Shown here: positions 8,654-17,052 of the stretch, in pieces | Position numbering within the stretch: the first letter of the stretch is position 1 | Layout of the letters: every line of letters begins with the position of its first letter | Assembly: GCA_025359185.1 (NCBI GenBank) | Contig: JANYHF010000041.1 | Location: 1-36,678, forward strand | Length of the DNA: 36,678 bases | Direction: 5' to 3' | Source: Hyphomicrobiaceae bacterium | GTDB lineage: Bacteria; Pseudomonadota; Alphaproteobacteria; Rhizobiales; Hyphomicrobiaceae | Notes under the pieces: model-generated | Seen by the model: the letters and a program-made list of their open reading frames with translations, nothing else | Databases searched by the model: none | What the model was told of the DNA's origin: nothing | Program-made: the position numbers and the translations under genes

Positions 8654-9706
8654 CTAGGCTCTCGGGCTGCTGACGCCGAGCGACGCTGCGCTCGCGGTCA
8701 TTCTGCGCCAGGTTTCATCGTCGATGGGAAGTCCGTTGATCTCGCGATCCCGGCGCGTCGCGATCTCGATCTCGCCAGGCAGCAGGACCTTGCCACCGGA
8801 CTCAACTGGTGGCGAGGCCTTGGCCCAACCCGCAAGCCGCGTCACGTCCTCGGCGAACGTCTCGGCGCTGCCGAAAGCGTCGGGATCGAACGCCAGCGAC
8901 AGCATATTGTTGACCAACCGACCGGCGGTGGGCGACATGGGATTGCTGGCAAAACCGCCGCTCAACGAGCCCGCCAGCACCTCGCAGAAGAACGAGAGCC
9001 CCGAGCCTTTGTGGCCGCCGAACGGCAGGATCGCACCCGGCGGAGAGGCATAGAAGGCTTCCGGATCGGTGGTTGGCTGGCCATGACCGTCCAGCACCAG
9101 TCCCTCGGCCAGCTGCTCGCCTTTGTTGCGCGCCACCTGGATCTTGCCCTCGGCCACCACCGAGGTCGCGATGTCTAGCACCAGCGGCGGTGCGCCTGCC
9201 AGCGGCACGCCTGCAGCTATGGGGTTGGCGGACAATCTGCGGTCGCTGCCGCCATGCGGGGCGACCAGAATGCCGAACCCCGAGGTATTGACGAAATGCA
9301 CCGAGGCTAGGCCACGCTGCGCCAACAGCTCCGGCCAGGCACCGATGCGCCCGAGATGGCCGGAATTGCGGATGGCGAGGGACGCCATACCGTGTTTGTG
9401 GGCACGATCGGCCGCTAGTTCCATCGCCTCCATGCCGATCACCTGGCCGTAACCGAAGCCGCCATCGACCACCAACAATGTGCCGCGGTCCTTGACGATC
9501 TCGGCATGCTGATTTGGCAGAACCAGGCCAGCGCGCACCCAATCGACGTATTTCGAAATGCGGATGACGCCATGGGAATCATGGCCCATCAGGCTGGCAT
9601 CTACCAAATGGTCAGCAATGATGCCGGCTTCGGCGGCCTCGGAGCCAGCAGCCAAGAAAATAGCTCGGGCAAAGCTGCGCAGGGTCTCATGGGGCAAATG
9701 CAGCAT
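8654..9706 (-). CDS. Malate/L-lactate dehydrogenase-family (Ldh_2) NAD(P)-dependent oxidoreductase
   Basis: This family (YlbC/YiaK/ComC/malate dehydrogenase 2 type) interconverts 2-hydroxy acids or imines with 2-oxo acids using NAD(P). The 350-residue protein shows DASLMGHDSHGVIR near residue 38, with the conserved HDSHG, then RNSGHLGRIGAW near 115 and APHGGSDRRLSANPIA near 150. LPFGGHKGSGL lies near 228. I chose ATG 9706; an upstream TTG at 9715 would overlap the pdxA-like stop. The gene begins 5 bases after that stop, and the aldolase begins 6 bases after its own end. It plausibly oxidises a hydroxy-acid intermediate, or reduces a diketo acid as YiaK does; which one cannot be told from sequence. 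Confidence 0.88.
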   Translation of the reverse strand: MLHLPHETLRSFARAIFLAAGSEAAEAGIIADHLVDASLMGHDSHGVIRISKYVDWVRAGLVLPNQHAEIVKDRGTLLVVDGGFGYGQVIGMEAMELAADRAHKHGMASLAIRNSGHLGRIGAWPELLAQRGLASVHFVNTSGFGILVAPHGGSDRRLSANPIAAGVPLAGAPPLVLDIATSVVAEGKIQVARNKGEQLAEGLVLDGHGQPTTDPEAFYASPPGAILPFGGHKGSGLSFFCEVLAGSLSGGFASNPMSPTAGRLVNNMLSLAFDPDAFGSAETFAEDVTRLAGWAKASPPVESGGKVLLPGEIEIATRRDREINGLPIDDETWRRMTASAASLGVSSPRA

Positions 9707-9711
9707 CAGGA

Positions 9712-10683
9712 TCAACCCGCCAGGTTCAGGGCAAACTCGATCGCCTCGACCATGCTCTGGGCCGACGCCTTGTTCTTGCCGGCAATATCGAAGGCCGTGC
9801 CGTGATCAACCGAAGTGCGCACGAAGGGCAGGCCGAGCGTGATGTTCACGCCCTGCAGCGTCGTCCACTGTCGTGATACGGGGTCGACATGGAAGCCGAG
9901 TAGCTTCACGGGGATGTGCCCCTGGTCGTGATACATGGCGATCACAGCATCGAATTCGTTGCCGAGTGCGCGCACAAAGACGGTATCGCCCGAGATCGGC
10001 CCGCTGACTTCGAGGCCCCGTTCGCGCAGCGCCTGAACCGTCGGTACAATGACAGTGGCGTCCTCGTCGCCGAACAACCCACCTTCGCCGGCGTGCGGAT
10101 TGAGTGCAGCCACCGCAATACGCGGCTTGGCGATGCCGAGACGCGCGAGCGCCGCCATCGTCAGTTCGACAACACGCGTGATGCGCTTGGGCGTCACCAG
10201 GTCCGGCACCTTGCGCAAGGCCACGTGGGTCGAGACATGTGAAACACGGAACGCGCCGTGCGCCAGCATCATGCAACTGTCGACGCTGCCGGTCAGATCA
10301 GCCAGCATGTCGGTATGCCCCGCATAGGCGTGGCCAGCGAGATTGATTGCCTCTTTGGAGATGGGCGCCGTCACCATGGCAAGAATATTGCCCGTCATGG
10401 CATCCTTGACCGCCCGCTCTATTGAGAGATAGGCGAGCCGGCCGGCCTCGGCACTGATGGTAGCTACCGCGATAGGCGTTGCCGGCTCGCCCACCGAAAC
10501 GACTGCGCTGCTAAAGGGTAGCTCGTGCGTTGCGGCGGCGTTCCGGAATGCACTGGGCACACCATAGATCACGGGCACGAAGCTGAGCCCCCCGCGCGGC
10601 GCCCTGAGTTCGGCCAGGGCCTTTACGATGATCTCCGGACCGATTCCCGCAGGATCGCCCATAGTGATGCCGATGCGTCGCAA
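9712..10683 (-). CDS. pdxA2: PdxA2-type 4-phospho-acid-sugar dehydrogenase (4-hydroxythreonine-4-phosphate dehydrogenase family)
   Basis: PdxA-family metal- and NAD-dependent enzyme that oxidises and decarboxylates a 4-phosphorylated hydroxy acid. Motifs include GITMGDPAGIGPE at the start, AGHTDMLA with a metal-ligand His, STHVALR, LNPHAGEGGLFG, and AMYHDQGHIPVK with further metal ligands. The length from the TTG at 10683 is 323 residues, usual for PdxA. An in-frame ATG at 10662 would remove the first strand of the fold, so TTG is preferred although its ribosome site is weak. The adjacent DUF1537 kinase argues for the PdxA2 role (4-phospho-D-threonate or -erythronate to dihydroxyacetone phosphate plus CO2) rather than vitamin B6 synthesis. 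That pairing is established for the families; the exact stereoisomer is inference. Confidence 0.88.
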   Translation of the reverse strand: MRRIGITMGDPAGIGPEIIVKALAELRAPRGGLSFVPVIYGVPSAFRNAAATHELPFSSAVVSVGEPATPIAVATISAEAGRLAYLSIERAVKDAMTGNILAMVTAPISKEAINLAGHAYAGHTDMLADLTGSVDSCMMLAHGAFRVSHVSTHVALRKVPDLVTPKRITRVVELTMAALARLGIAKPRIAVAALNPHAGEGGLFGDEDATVIVPTVQALRERGLEVSGPISGDTVFVRALGNEFDAVIAMYHDQGHIPVKLLGFHVDPVSRQWTTLQGVNITLGLPFVRTSVDHGTAFDIAGKNKASAQSMVEAIEFALNLAG

Positions 10684-10696
10684 TGTGATCAGGTTC

Positions 10697-11782
10697 CTAT
10701 TTTTCCGCCAGCACGTTGAGTAGGAAATCGCCGGCCCCGAAGGCGCCCGATTTCGATACCACATGCGCGCCTTGCCAAAGTCCATCGGCCAGCACCGATA
10801 CCGCAACGCCCGGCATCCACTCGCCGATGGCGTCCAGCCGGGTAGCCTCAAGCGCCGCGCAGAGCCGGTAGAGCGTTTCGCCACCGCCCGCAACCAGAAT
10901 GTCCGGGCGCGGCAGGACCTTGAGTTCGCGGAACGCACCGGCGTAAAGGGCGGCGGCATGGACCGGGTCGTGACCGGGGATTGCAAAGTCGAGTGCGGCA
11001 GTTCCTTGTCGCTCCATGGCCGAGCCAATAGCATCCATCGCCGGCTGGATATCTCTTTGCGATCCAATGCTTGCAGGCAACCCTGGATAAGCCTCGGACA
11101 GGCTCCTGGTTTGTCCGGCCGAGACCCAGTGCGAGCTGCCGACAACTACCAGCCGCCGCCGGCCGGCCGGACGCAACGCCGCATGCGTTGGACCGCTGAG
11201 GGCACGCGCGAGGCCGGCCGAACCGCACCACAAGACCGGCTCGACAAGCTGAGCCCGGCTCGCGACCAGGTGCGCCAGATCGGCGTCGCTCTCGGCGTCG
11301 CAAATGGCGATGCCGCGACCCGCCAAGCTGTCCTGCAAGCCGATCAGCCGGCCCTCCTGGTGGAAGGCCTCGGCCAGATTCGGGCCGACCGGCGCCCAGC
11401 CGCCATCGCTCTGGCGGGCCAATTGCTGACCGCCGCGCGTGATGCAGCCCTGGGCCGGAAAGGCCGGTGCGATGACGATGCTGTTGAACAGGCCGCTCGC
11501 CGAGCAGGCCTTCAATTCCGCGACGGTGTTGCGGCGGATGAGGGAATCGATCTTTTTGTAGGCCAGTTCGCGTGCGCTGATCGCCGGCAGCAGTGCCACC
11601 ACCCGGCCGGTCGCCTCAGCGACTGGAATTTCCCGACTCTCGCCGTCGATTGCGAAGCTGGCACTGCGGGTGGCAATCGGCACCGACCAACTGACAGTCA
11701 CCGGCTGCTGTGCAGACGCGAATGGGGCTGCGGCGTCGAGCGCGCCGGTGAGGTCGTCCGCGAGTATGGCAAGCCGCCTCAT
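10697..11782 (-). CDS. Four-carbon acid sugar kinase (DUF1537 family)
   Basis: ATP-dependent kinase of the DUF1537 family, known members of which phosphorylate D-threonate, D-erythronate, L-threonate or 3-oxo-isoapionate. The N-terminal signature ILADDLTGALDAAAPFA (about 6-22), YKKIDSLIRRN near 74 and the C-terminal nucleotide-binding features VAGGGET near 300 and SKSGAFGAGDFL near 343 are all visible. At 361 residues it is somewhat shorter than the roughly 400-430 usual for the family, the difference lying in the N-terminal substrate domain, so specificity may be unusual. It is the first gene of the minus-strand operon and lies 13 bases before the PdxA2-like gene. A promoter-like TTGACA element and TGGAA repeats lie upstream, facing the divergent DeoR gene. 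Confidence 0.9.
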   Translation of the reverse strand: MRRLAILADDLTGALDAAAPFASAQQPVTVSWSVPIATRSASFAIDGESREIPVAEATGRVVALLPAISARELAYKKIDSLIRRNTVAELKACSASGLFNSIVIAPAFPAQGCITRGGQQLARQSDGGWAPVGPNLAEAFHQEGRLIGLQDSLAGRGIAICDAESDADLAHLVASRAQLVEPVLWCGSAGLARALSGPTHAALRPAGRRRLVVVGSSHWVSAGQTRSLSEAYPGLPASIGSQRDIQPAMDAIGSAMERQGTAALDFAIPGHDPVHAAALYAGAFRELKVLPRPDILVAGGGETLYRLCAALEATRLDAIGEWMPGVAVSVLADGLWQGAHVVSKSGAFGAGDFLLNVLAEK

Positions 11783-11847
11783 TGACTCAACGTTTCCGCC
11801 AGTTCGCTACAGCGATTGACCGTGTTGTCACATCGCCACCGCAGGGG

Positions 11848-11871
11848 TTCCAATGATGGAATATTATGGAA
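11848..11871. promoter_or_regulatory. Putative DeoR operator: TTCCA/TGGAA half-sites
   Basis: TTCCA (11848-11852), ATGA, TGGAA (11857-11861) form a perfect inverted repeat. A second TGGAA lies at 11867-11871, 10 bases (one helical turn) from the first. The site is just downstream of the likely -10 region for the minus-strand kinase operon, a position where a bound repressor would block transcription. DeoR-family proteins commonly bind such repeated short sites, but the assignment is inference. Confidence 0.45.
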
Positions 11872-11872
11872 G

Positions 11873-11901
11873 ATATTGAAGCGCATTGCCAAGTCTGTCA
11901 A
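11873..11901 (-). promoter_or_regulatory. Possible promoter of the kinase operon
   Basis: On the minus strand a perfect TTGACA (11901-11896) is followed after 17 bases by CAATAT (11878-11873), a weak -10 element. It is correctly oriented for the kinase gene, whose ATG is about 90 bases further on. The -10 match is only three of six positions, so confidence is limited. Confidence 0.35.
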
Positions 11902-12035
11902 CCTCACGTCGGGCAACCATTTGGTTAGTCCGAAGGGCCTTGTCGAGCAGCGACCGAACCGATAGCACACCGATATGGACGTTGGCGCAGTCATGTTAGA
12001 CACCACGCGCCACCTGAGGGACATCAATTCCGACC

Positions 12036-12830
12036 ATGATTTCTGCACAACGCCGTGCCCTGATCCTCGAACAATTGCGCCGTGACGGCGCCGGCTCGAT
12101 CGTCGGCCTTTCGGACTCGATCGGCGTTTCGCCCTCGACCATCCGGCGCGATCTCGAATATCTGACCCAGGAAGGCTATCTCGAACGCAGCCATGGTGGC
12201 GCGGTGCTGAAAGAGCAGCGCCACACCACGTTCGAACTCGCACGCGAGATAGGCATGCATGTCGCCCATGACGCAAAGGTCGCGATCGGTCTCAAGGCGG
12301 CCGACCTGGTCGAGGCTGGGCAGAGCGTGATCTTCGATTCCAGCTCGACCGTGCTCGAGGCGGCCAAGGCCGTCGCCGTCAAGGAAGTTCAACTCACTGC
12401 GTGCACGAACGATCTGGCCATTGCCATGGTGTTGGCGCGCATCCCCAGAACCCACCTAGTGGTGCTGGGCGGCACCATGCGGCCTGGATCTCTGACCATG
12501 ATCGGTGATCCGGGCCTGTCCTTCCTCGATCGGTTGCATGCCGACATCGCCTTCATCGGCATTCATTCGCTGGCCGGCGGACGGCTCTCAGAGACCTCCA
12601 TCGACCTCGCCGCCATGAAGCGCCGCATGCTGCTGTGCGCGGCCCATACGGTCGTGCTCGCCGACTCGAGCAAGTTCAGGCACCCGGCATTTTGCGATGT
12701 CTGCGCTGCTGCCGAAGTCCGCACCATCATCACCGATGCCGGCATCACCGCCAGCGATCAGCGGCAGTTGACCGATGCCGGCGTTGCTGTGGAGGTGATC
12801 GGCGAAGTGATCGTCAGTGGCCGTCCTTGA
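12036..12830 (+). CDS. DeoR/GlpR-family transcriptional regulator
   Basis: Sugar-phosphate-responsive DNA-binding regulator of 264 residues. The N-terminal DeoR helix-turn-helix spans about residues 6-58, with VSPSTIRRDLEYL as the recognition region and LERSHGGAVL after it. The C-terminal sensor domain shows IFDSSSTVLEAA near 107, ACTNDLA near 129, VVLGGTMRPGSL near 148 and VVLADSSKF near 207, all typical of the family. It is divergent from the kinase operon across 253 bases that hold TGGAA repeats, so it probably represses that operon and responds to a phosphorylated intermediate such as the kinase product. Its 3' end overlaps the end of the convergent dioxygenase gene by 17 bases. Confidence 0.93.
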   Translation: MISAQRRALILEQLRRDGAGSIVGLSDSIGVSPSTIRRDLEYLTQEGYLERSHGGAVLKEQRHTTFELAREIGMHVAHDAKVAIGLKAADLVEAGQSVIFDSSSTVLEAAKAVAVKEVQLTACTNDLAIAMVLARIPRTHLVVLGGTMRPGSLTMIGDPGLSFLDRLHADIAFIGIHSLAGGRLSETSIDLAAMKRRMLLCAAHTVVLADSSKFRHPAFCDVCAAAEVRTIITDAGITASDQRQLTDAGVAVEVIGEVIVSGRP

Positions 12831-13719
12831 TGGTGACGGTTTCGGCCGCGGTCCAGGTACGGGCCTGTTTGGGCATGGGCGGATAGCCCTTCACTTTCGG
12901 CGTCGCTCCCTCGATATCGAGCAGGAATTTCTGGCTCGGGGTGGCACGGGCGTGCAATTCGGGCGTCAGATGCTCGCGCTCGTTAAGTTGCTGCGGAAGG
13001 TCACGTCGTCCGATGGCCAAGTGTAGCACCCGGCGTGAGGCACCGCTCTCGTTGCGCGTGCCGCCGTGCCAGATATGGCCGTTGATGACCGCGACCGAGC
13101 CGGCCTTGCCGGTCAGTTTGATTTCCTTGGGGTGCGGCGCCATCGGATCTTTCGGCATTATGGCTTCGTCTTCCGGGCGCACCTCGATGCGCTTGACCTC
13201 GCCCATGTTGACGTCCGGAACATTGATCGGCACCCATTTGTGCGATCCCGGAACGAGGCGGGTCGGGCCGTTGGTCGCGGTCATGTCGTCGAGCATCACC
13301 ATTGAGTTCACCACACGCCAGTCGGTTGCCGACACGCGGGGCACATCGCTGTGCAAAAGCTGCTGGCCCTGCCCCTTCAACGGATTGCGGGCGTTGAGCG
13401 AATAGACCCGGATCTCGCCGAGCAGATAGGCGGCCGCGGCCAATGTCGGCTTGCACGACAGGCAGCGATCAAAGGCCGGCGACTTGTTGAACAGGTTGGA
13501 AAGCCGAGGGGCGCCTGGCTCGATGTGCACCTCGTGTCCGCCAAACTCTCCCTCAATGCCGCGCAACCGCTCGAATTCCGAGCGCATTTCTTCCACTTCG
13601 GCCGGACTGAAGACGTTCTCGACGATGAAATAGCCGTCAGCATCGAACTTGCGGCGCTGCTCGGGCGTCAGATCGTCTTTCGAGATGTCGAGCTCGGCTA
13701 GGGCCTGATTGGTGTTCAT
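12814..13719 (-). CDS. Phytanoyl-CoA dioxygenase (PhyH)-family Fe(II)/2-oxoglutarate oxygenase
   Basis: Non-haem iron oxygenase that would hydroxylate or demethylate a small molecule using 2-oxoglutarate and O2. From ATG 13719 it is 301 residues. The iron-binding HxD is HSD at 123-125, the distal His lies in WHGGTRNES (His218), and Arg229/230 fit the 2-oxoglutarate anchor. The N-terminal region FDADGYFIVENVFSPAEVEEM is typical of the family. AAGGAGG lies 9 bases before this ATG; the longer open frame upstream would place the ribosome site inside the gene. It is divergent from a XylF-type sugar importer and convergent with the DeoR gene. An oxygenase tied to a sugar-transport operon suggests a modified (for example O-methylated) sugar or polyol substrate, which is inference. 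Confidence 0.87.
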   Translation of the reverse strand: MNTNQALAELDISKDDLTPEQRRKFDADGYFIVENVFSPAEVEEMRSEFERLRGIEGEFGGHEVHIEPGAPRLSNLFNKSPAFDRCLSCKPTLAAAAYLLGEIRVYSLNARNPLKGQGQQLLHSDVPRVSATDWRVVNSMVMLDDMTATNGPTRLVPGSHKWVPINVPDVNMGEVKRIEVRPEDEAIMPKDPMAPHPKEIKLTGKAGSVAVINGHIWHGGTRNESGASRRVLHLAIGRRDLPQQLNEREHLTPELHARATPSQKFLLDIEGATPKVKGYPPMPKQARTWTAAETVTIKDGH

Positions 13720-13901
13720 GAGCGTCATCCTCCTTGGGGTCTCGTCCCGCTTCCATTGAAAGGTGGCACAGGCGCTGTAGGAAACTTGCGCCGACCATCG
13801 CCCGGTCGCGCAGGTCGCTCTTTCGCGCCAAGCGAAGTTTATCAATTCATGCCACTGCGCTGCCCTCAGGTCAATAAATCCGGCGACGTGGACTCCCAAT
13901 T

Positions 13902-13931
13902 CATGGAAAGATTGCTGCGAAGGCTTCCATG
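13902..13931. promoter_or_regulatory. CATGGAA...TTCCATG inverted repeat between divergent dioxygenase and transporter genes
   Basis: CATGGAA (13902-13908) and TTCCATG (13925-13931) are perfect 7-base reverse complements separated by 16 bases. The core TGGAA/TTCCA is the same half-site seen upstream of the kinase operon. The site lies between the divergent dioxygenase and binding-protein genes, so one regulator could control both. Binding by the DeoR protein is inference. Confidence 0.4.
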
Positions 13932-13978
13932 ATCGATCAAAATATGCCAATCCTTCTGCCAGAGCGGTTGTAAGTGCC

Positions 13979-13996
13979 GCTAGAATAGCTAGAATA
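13979..13996 (+). repeat. Tandem 9-base repeat (GCTAGAATA twice)
   Basis: GCTAGAATA occurs twice in a row directly before the GGGAG ribosome-binding site of the binding-protein gene. It lies in the 5' leader and may be incidental. Confidence 0.5.
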
Positions 13997-14012
13997 GGGA
14001 GTGGTAACGATC

Positions 14013-15068
14013 ATGCTTTTCAGCTCAATCAAGCGCACTGGGGTGCTCGCCGGCGTTGCCGCCGTAGTGCTCGGTGTCGGGTTTGGCGCGCTCGAGCAGG
14101 CCCAGGCCGCCGGCGGCAAACGCATCTGCGTCAGCTGGCGCCACTTCCAGGAAGAGCGCTGGCGGATCGACGAGGCCGGTATCAAGTCTGTGCTCGACCC
14201 GGCCGGCTACACCTACGTCAGCGCCGATGCGCAAGGCGACCCGCAAAAGCAGATGACCGACGTCGACAGTCTGTTATCGTCTAAGTGCGACGCCGCGATC
14301 GTCCTTGCTCAAGACTCCAAGGCGATCATTCCGGCCGTGGCCCAGGCCAAGGCTGCCGGAGTGCCGGTCATCGCCTATGACGTCCCCATCGATTCTGCCG
14401 ACGTGACCTTCATTTCATTCGACAACGTGGCCGTCGGCCGGCTGATGGCCGAGGCCATGGTCAAGGTCAAGGACAGCGGCAACTGGGCCCTGATCGAGGG
14501 CGATGCGACCATGACCATCATCAATCTGTTCCGTGATGGCCAGATGCAGGTGCTGAAACCGCTGATCGACAAAGGCCAGATCAAGGTGGTGGCCAAGCAG
14601 AACATCGAGAATTGGAAACCGGACCTCGCCCAAGCGGCGATGGAGCAGATCCTGACGCAACAGAACAACAAGGTTGATGCCGTGTTGGCGATGAACGACG
14701 GCATGTCGACCGGCGTGGCTGCCGCTTTGTCGGCACAAAAGATGCTCGGCATTCCGCTCTCGGGCCAGGATGGCGACAAGGCCGTGCTGAACCGCATCGC
14801 CAAGGGCCAGCAAACGGTGACGGTTTGGAAGAACTCTTACATGCTCGGGCAGGCCGCCGCCAAGGCCGCAATCGAGATGGCCGAAGGCAAGCCAACGACC
14901 GGATCGAAACCGTTCAAGACCGAATCCGGCACCATGCAGCCCTCGATCCTGCTCGACCCAATTGCCATCACCAAGGACAACCTCAATCTGGTGGTCGATG
15001 CCAAGTGGATCAGCAAGGCCGAGCTGTGCAACGGCATCACCGAGAATCCGCCGGCAGCGTGTAAGTGA
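14013..15068 (+). CDS. Sugar ABC transporter periplasmic substrate-binding protein (XylF-like)
   Basis: Captures a sugar in the periplasm and delivers it to the membrane permease encoded next. The 351-residue protein begins with a signal peptide ending near AQA (residues 30-32). The mature chain resembles XylF-type Peripla_BP_4 proteins: ERWRIDEAG, DAQGDPQKQM, AAGVPVIAYDVPI, ISFDNVAVGRLMAEAM, RDGQMQVLKPLID, and SGQDGDKAVLNRI with the usual ligand-contacting Asp. ATG 14013 is preferred over GTG 14001 because AGGGAG lies about 10 bases ahead of it and overlaps the GTG. First gene of a five-gene operon (permease, ATPase, amidohydrolase, dehydrogenase). The XylF resemblance suggests a pentose-like ligand, but specificity cannot be fixed from sequence. 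Confidence 0.92.
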   Translation: MLFSSIKRTGVLAGVAAVVLGVGFGALEQAQAAGGKRICVSWRHFQEERWRIDEAGIKSVLDPAGYTYVSADAQGDPQKQMTDVDSLLSSKCDAAIVLAQDSKAIIPAVAQAKAAGVPVIAYDVPIDSADVTFISFDNVAVGRLMAEAMVKVKDSGNWALIEGDATMTIINLFRDGQMQVLKPLIDKGQIKVVAKQNIENWKPDLAQAAMEQILTQQNNKVDAVLAMNDGMSTGVAAALSAQKMLGIPLSGQDGDKAVLNRIAKGQQTVTVWKNSYMLGQAAAKAAIEMAEGKPTTGSKPFKTESGTMQPSILLDPIAITKDNLNLVVDAKWISKAELCNGITENPPAACK

Positions 15069-15082
15069 GCGGTTCGGATTGA

Positions 15083-16306
15083 ATGACGTCGCTAGCCATT
15101 CGTGCCAGGATCGTTTCTGATCGAATAGCGCTGGCAGCCGGGCTCGATGTCCGGCTGCTGGCGATGCTGCTGGTCATGGCCTTCATTTGGCTGGCGCTGC
15201 ATCTGCTTACCGGTGGCACGTTTTTGACGCCGCGCAATCTATTCAATCTGTCGCTTCAAGTGGCGGTTGTCGGTATTATGACGTGTGGCATGGTGCTGGT
15301 GATTGTCTCGCGCCACATTGATCTGTCGGTCGGCTCGCAGATCGGCTTCATCGGCGTCTTCGGCGCCCTGCTGCAGAATTCCATCTTGCCGATCGATAAC
15401 GGGTCGACTTGGATCATTGCGTCATTGGCGATGTTGGGCGCGGGGGTGCTGATCGGCTTAGCCCAAGGCTTGCTGGTCGCCTATGCCGGCATTCCGTCGT
15501 TCGTGGTCACGCTTGGCGGGCTGCTGTTCTTTCGCAACGCAGCCTTCTATATCAACAGCGGCGTCACGGTCGCCCCGCTCAACAAGACCTTCCAGCTGCT
15601 TGGTGGCGGCCTCGAAGGCACGATCGGCGCGTTCTGGAGTTGGGTCGTGTGCGCCGGCGCGGTGCTGGCCGTCGCGATGGTCGTGTGGCGCAGCCGCCAG
15701 CGTCGCGCCCGTTACGGCATGAGCACCCGCACGCCGGCCATGGACGCGCTGCTGGTGGCGCTCTGGAGTCTCTGCATCGTCGGCTTTACCGCTGTGATGA
15801 ACGCCTATCAGCAGCCTAAGACCACCACCCCGATGGGCATCCCAATACCTGTGCTGATCCTGATCGGAGTCACCATCGTCGTGTCAGCTGTGGCGCGCAA
15901 ACATCGTTTCGGCCGGCATGTGTTCGCCATGGGCGGCAGCTCGGAGAATGCCGAGCTGGCCGGTATCGATACGCGTCGTCTGACCGTGGCAGTCTTTGTC
16001 TTGATGGGTCTCTTGTGCGGCCTCGCCTCCATCGTCATCACTGCCCGCCTCAATGCCGGCGCCAGCGTCACCGGCACCATGACGGAACTCAATGTCATCG
16101 CCGCAGCGGTGATTGGCGGCACCTCGCTGGCCGGCGGCATAGGCACCGTCTACGGTGCGATTGTCGGCGCCCTCATTATGCAGAGTGTTGAGAGTGGTAT
16201 GATCCTGATGGGAGTCGCCACCCCGCTGCAGCGCATGGTTCTGGCTTTGGTCCTGATCCTTGCCGTATGGGTCGACATGGTGTACCGCCGGGCGCGCCTG
16301 ACATGA
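15083..16306 (+). CDS. Sugar ABC transporter permease (XylH-like, CUT2)
   Basis: Inner-membrane channel subunit of a CUT2 importer, 407 residues with about ten hydrophobic segments. The family motif occurs as [10 protein letters not shown] near residue 76, followed by [17 protein letters not shown] near 138, and [21 protein letters not shown] near 273, the cytoplasmic loop that contacts the ATPase. [13 protein letters not shown] lies near 342. The length exceeds that of RbsC-type permeases (about 320) and matches XylH-type ones (about 390), owing to an extra central loop. It begins 14 bases after the binding-protein stop and its TGA overlaps the ATPase start by four bases, so it is clearly co-translated. 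Confidence 0.92.
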   Translation: MTSLAIRARIVSDRIALAAGLDVRLLAMLLVMAFIWLALHLLTGGTFLTPRNLFNLSLQVAVVGIMTCGMVLVIVSRHIDLSVGSQIGFIGVFGALLQNSILPIDNGSTWIIASLAMLGAGVLIGLAQGLLVAYAGIPSFVVTLGGLLFFRNAAFYINSGVTVAPLNKTFQLLGGGLEGTIGAFWSWVVCAGAVLAVAMVVWRSRQRRARYGMSTRTPAMDALLVALWSLCIVGFTAVMNAYQQPKTTTPMGIPIPVLILIGVTIVVSAVARKHRFGRHVFAMGGSSENAELAGIDTRRLTVAVFVLMGLLCGLASIVITARLNAGASVTGTMTELNVIAAAVIGGTSLAGGIGTVYGAIVGALIMQSVESGMILMGVATPLQRMVLALVLILAVWVDMVYRRARLT

Positions 16307-17052
16307 CGGCCCTGGTCGAACTGCGTAATATCGTCAAGACCTTCGGCGGGGTGCATGCCGTAGACCAGGTCAGCCTCGATCTTGCCGAGGGCGAGGTGTT
16401 GGGCCTGCTTGGCCACAATGGCGCCGGCAAGTCCACCCTTATCAAGATCCTGTCTGGCGTCTTTCCCGCCGACAGCGGTGAGATTCAAATCGCCGGCAAA
16501 CCGGTCGTCATCCGCTCTACCCGCGATGCCAAGTCGCTCGGTATCGAGACCATCTACCAGTCACTGGCGCTGTCGGAAAATCTCGACGCGGTCGCCAATC
16601 TGTTTTTGGGGCGCGAGCTGACCAATCGACTCGGCTTCATGAACGAAGAAGCGATGGAGGAGCAGACCCGCCTCACTCTGAACCGCCTGAAGCTGCGCTT
16701 ACCAGAGCTATCGCATCTGGTCGCGAGTCTCTCGGGCGGGCAGCGCCAGGCGGTGGCGATTTCGCGCGCCATCCACTTCAACGCTCGCGTGCTGATCATG
16801 GATGAGCCAACGGCGGCGCTGGGCCCCGAAGAGACCCAGAAGGTTGCCACGCTGGTTTCCGAATTGTCGCGCCAGGGAATCGGCATCATTCTGATCAGCC
16901 ACGACATCCATGATATTTTTGATCTCGCCAGCCGGCTTGCAGTGATGAAGAATGGCCGTCTGGTCGGAGTCGTCAAGACTGCCGACGTCACCAAGGACGA
17001 GGTGCTGGCCATGATCATCGCCGGCAAGATGCCGAAGCGGCTGCTCGCGTGA
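16303..17052 (+). CDS. Sugar ABC transporter ATP-binding protein, single nucleotide-binding domain
   Basis: Powers the XylF/XylH-like importer. From ATG 16303, which overlaps the permease stop as ATGA, it has 249 residues and one complete ATPase domain: Walker [10 protein letters not shown] at 37-45, Q-loop YQS near 85, signature LSGGQRQ at 143-149, Walker B with DEPT at 167-170, and the switch His200. XylG and RbsA are about 500 residues with two domains. The half-size form is known in rhizobial FrcA-type proteins, so here two copies would dimerise. A longer frame starting at 16267 lies inside the permease gene and was not used. Confidence 0.92.
   Translation: MTALVELRNIVKTFGGVHAVDQVSLDLAEGEVLGLLGHNGAGKSTLIKILSGVFPADSGEIQIAGKPVVIRSTRDAKSLGIETIYQSLALSENLDAVANLFLGRELTNRLGFMNEEAMEEQTRLTLNRLKLRLPELSHLVASLSGGQRQAVAISRAIHFNARVLIMDEPTAALGPEETQKVATLVSELSRQGIGIILISHDIHDIFDLASRLAVMKNGRLVGVVKTADVTKDEVLAMIIAGKMPKRLLA

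Noticed and set aside
8024-9178. 384-codon plus-strand open frame
   Set aside because: It crosses the aldolase and dehydrogenase genes in antisense and has no family motif.
9712-10683. Vitamin B6 biosynthesis (PdxA proper) as the role
   Set aside because: The neighbours are an acid-sugar kinase and catabolic genes, which fits the PdxA2 catabolic subgroup; no other B6 gene is present.
10684-11145. Upstream extension of the PdxA2-like frame
   Set aside because: It overlaps the kinase gene in another frame, and the PdxA family begins at the GITMGDPAG motif.
10763-11785. 340-codon plus-strand open frame opposite the DUF1537 kinase
   Set aside because: It is an antisense shadow; the minus strand carries clear kinase motifs.
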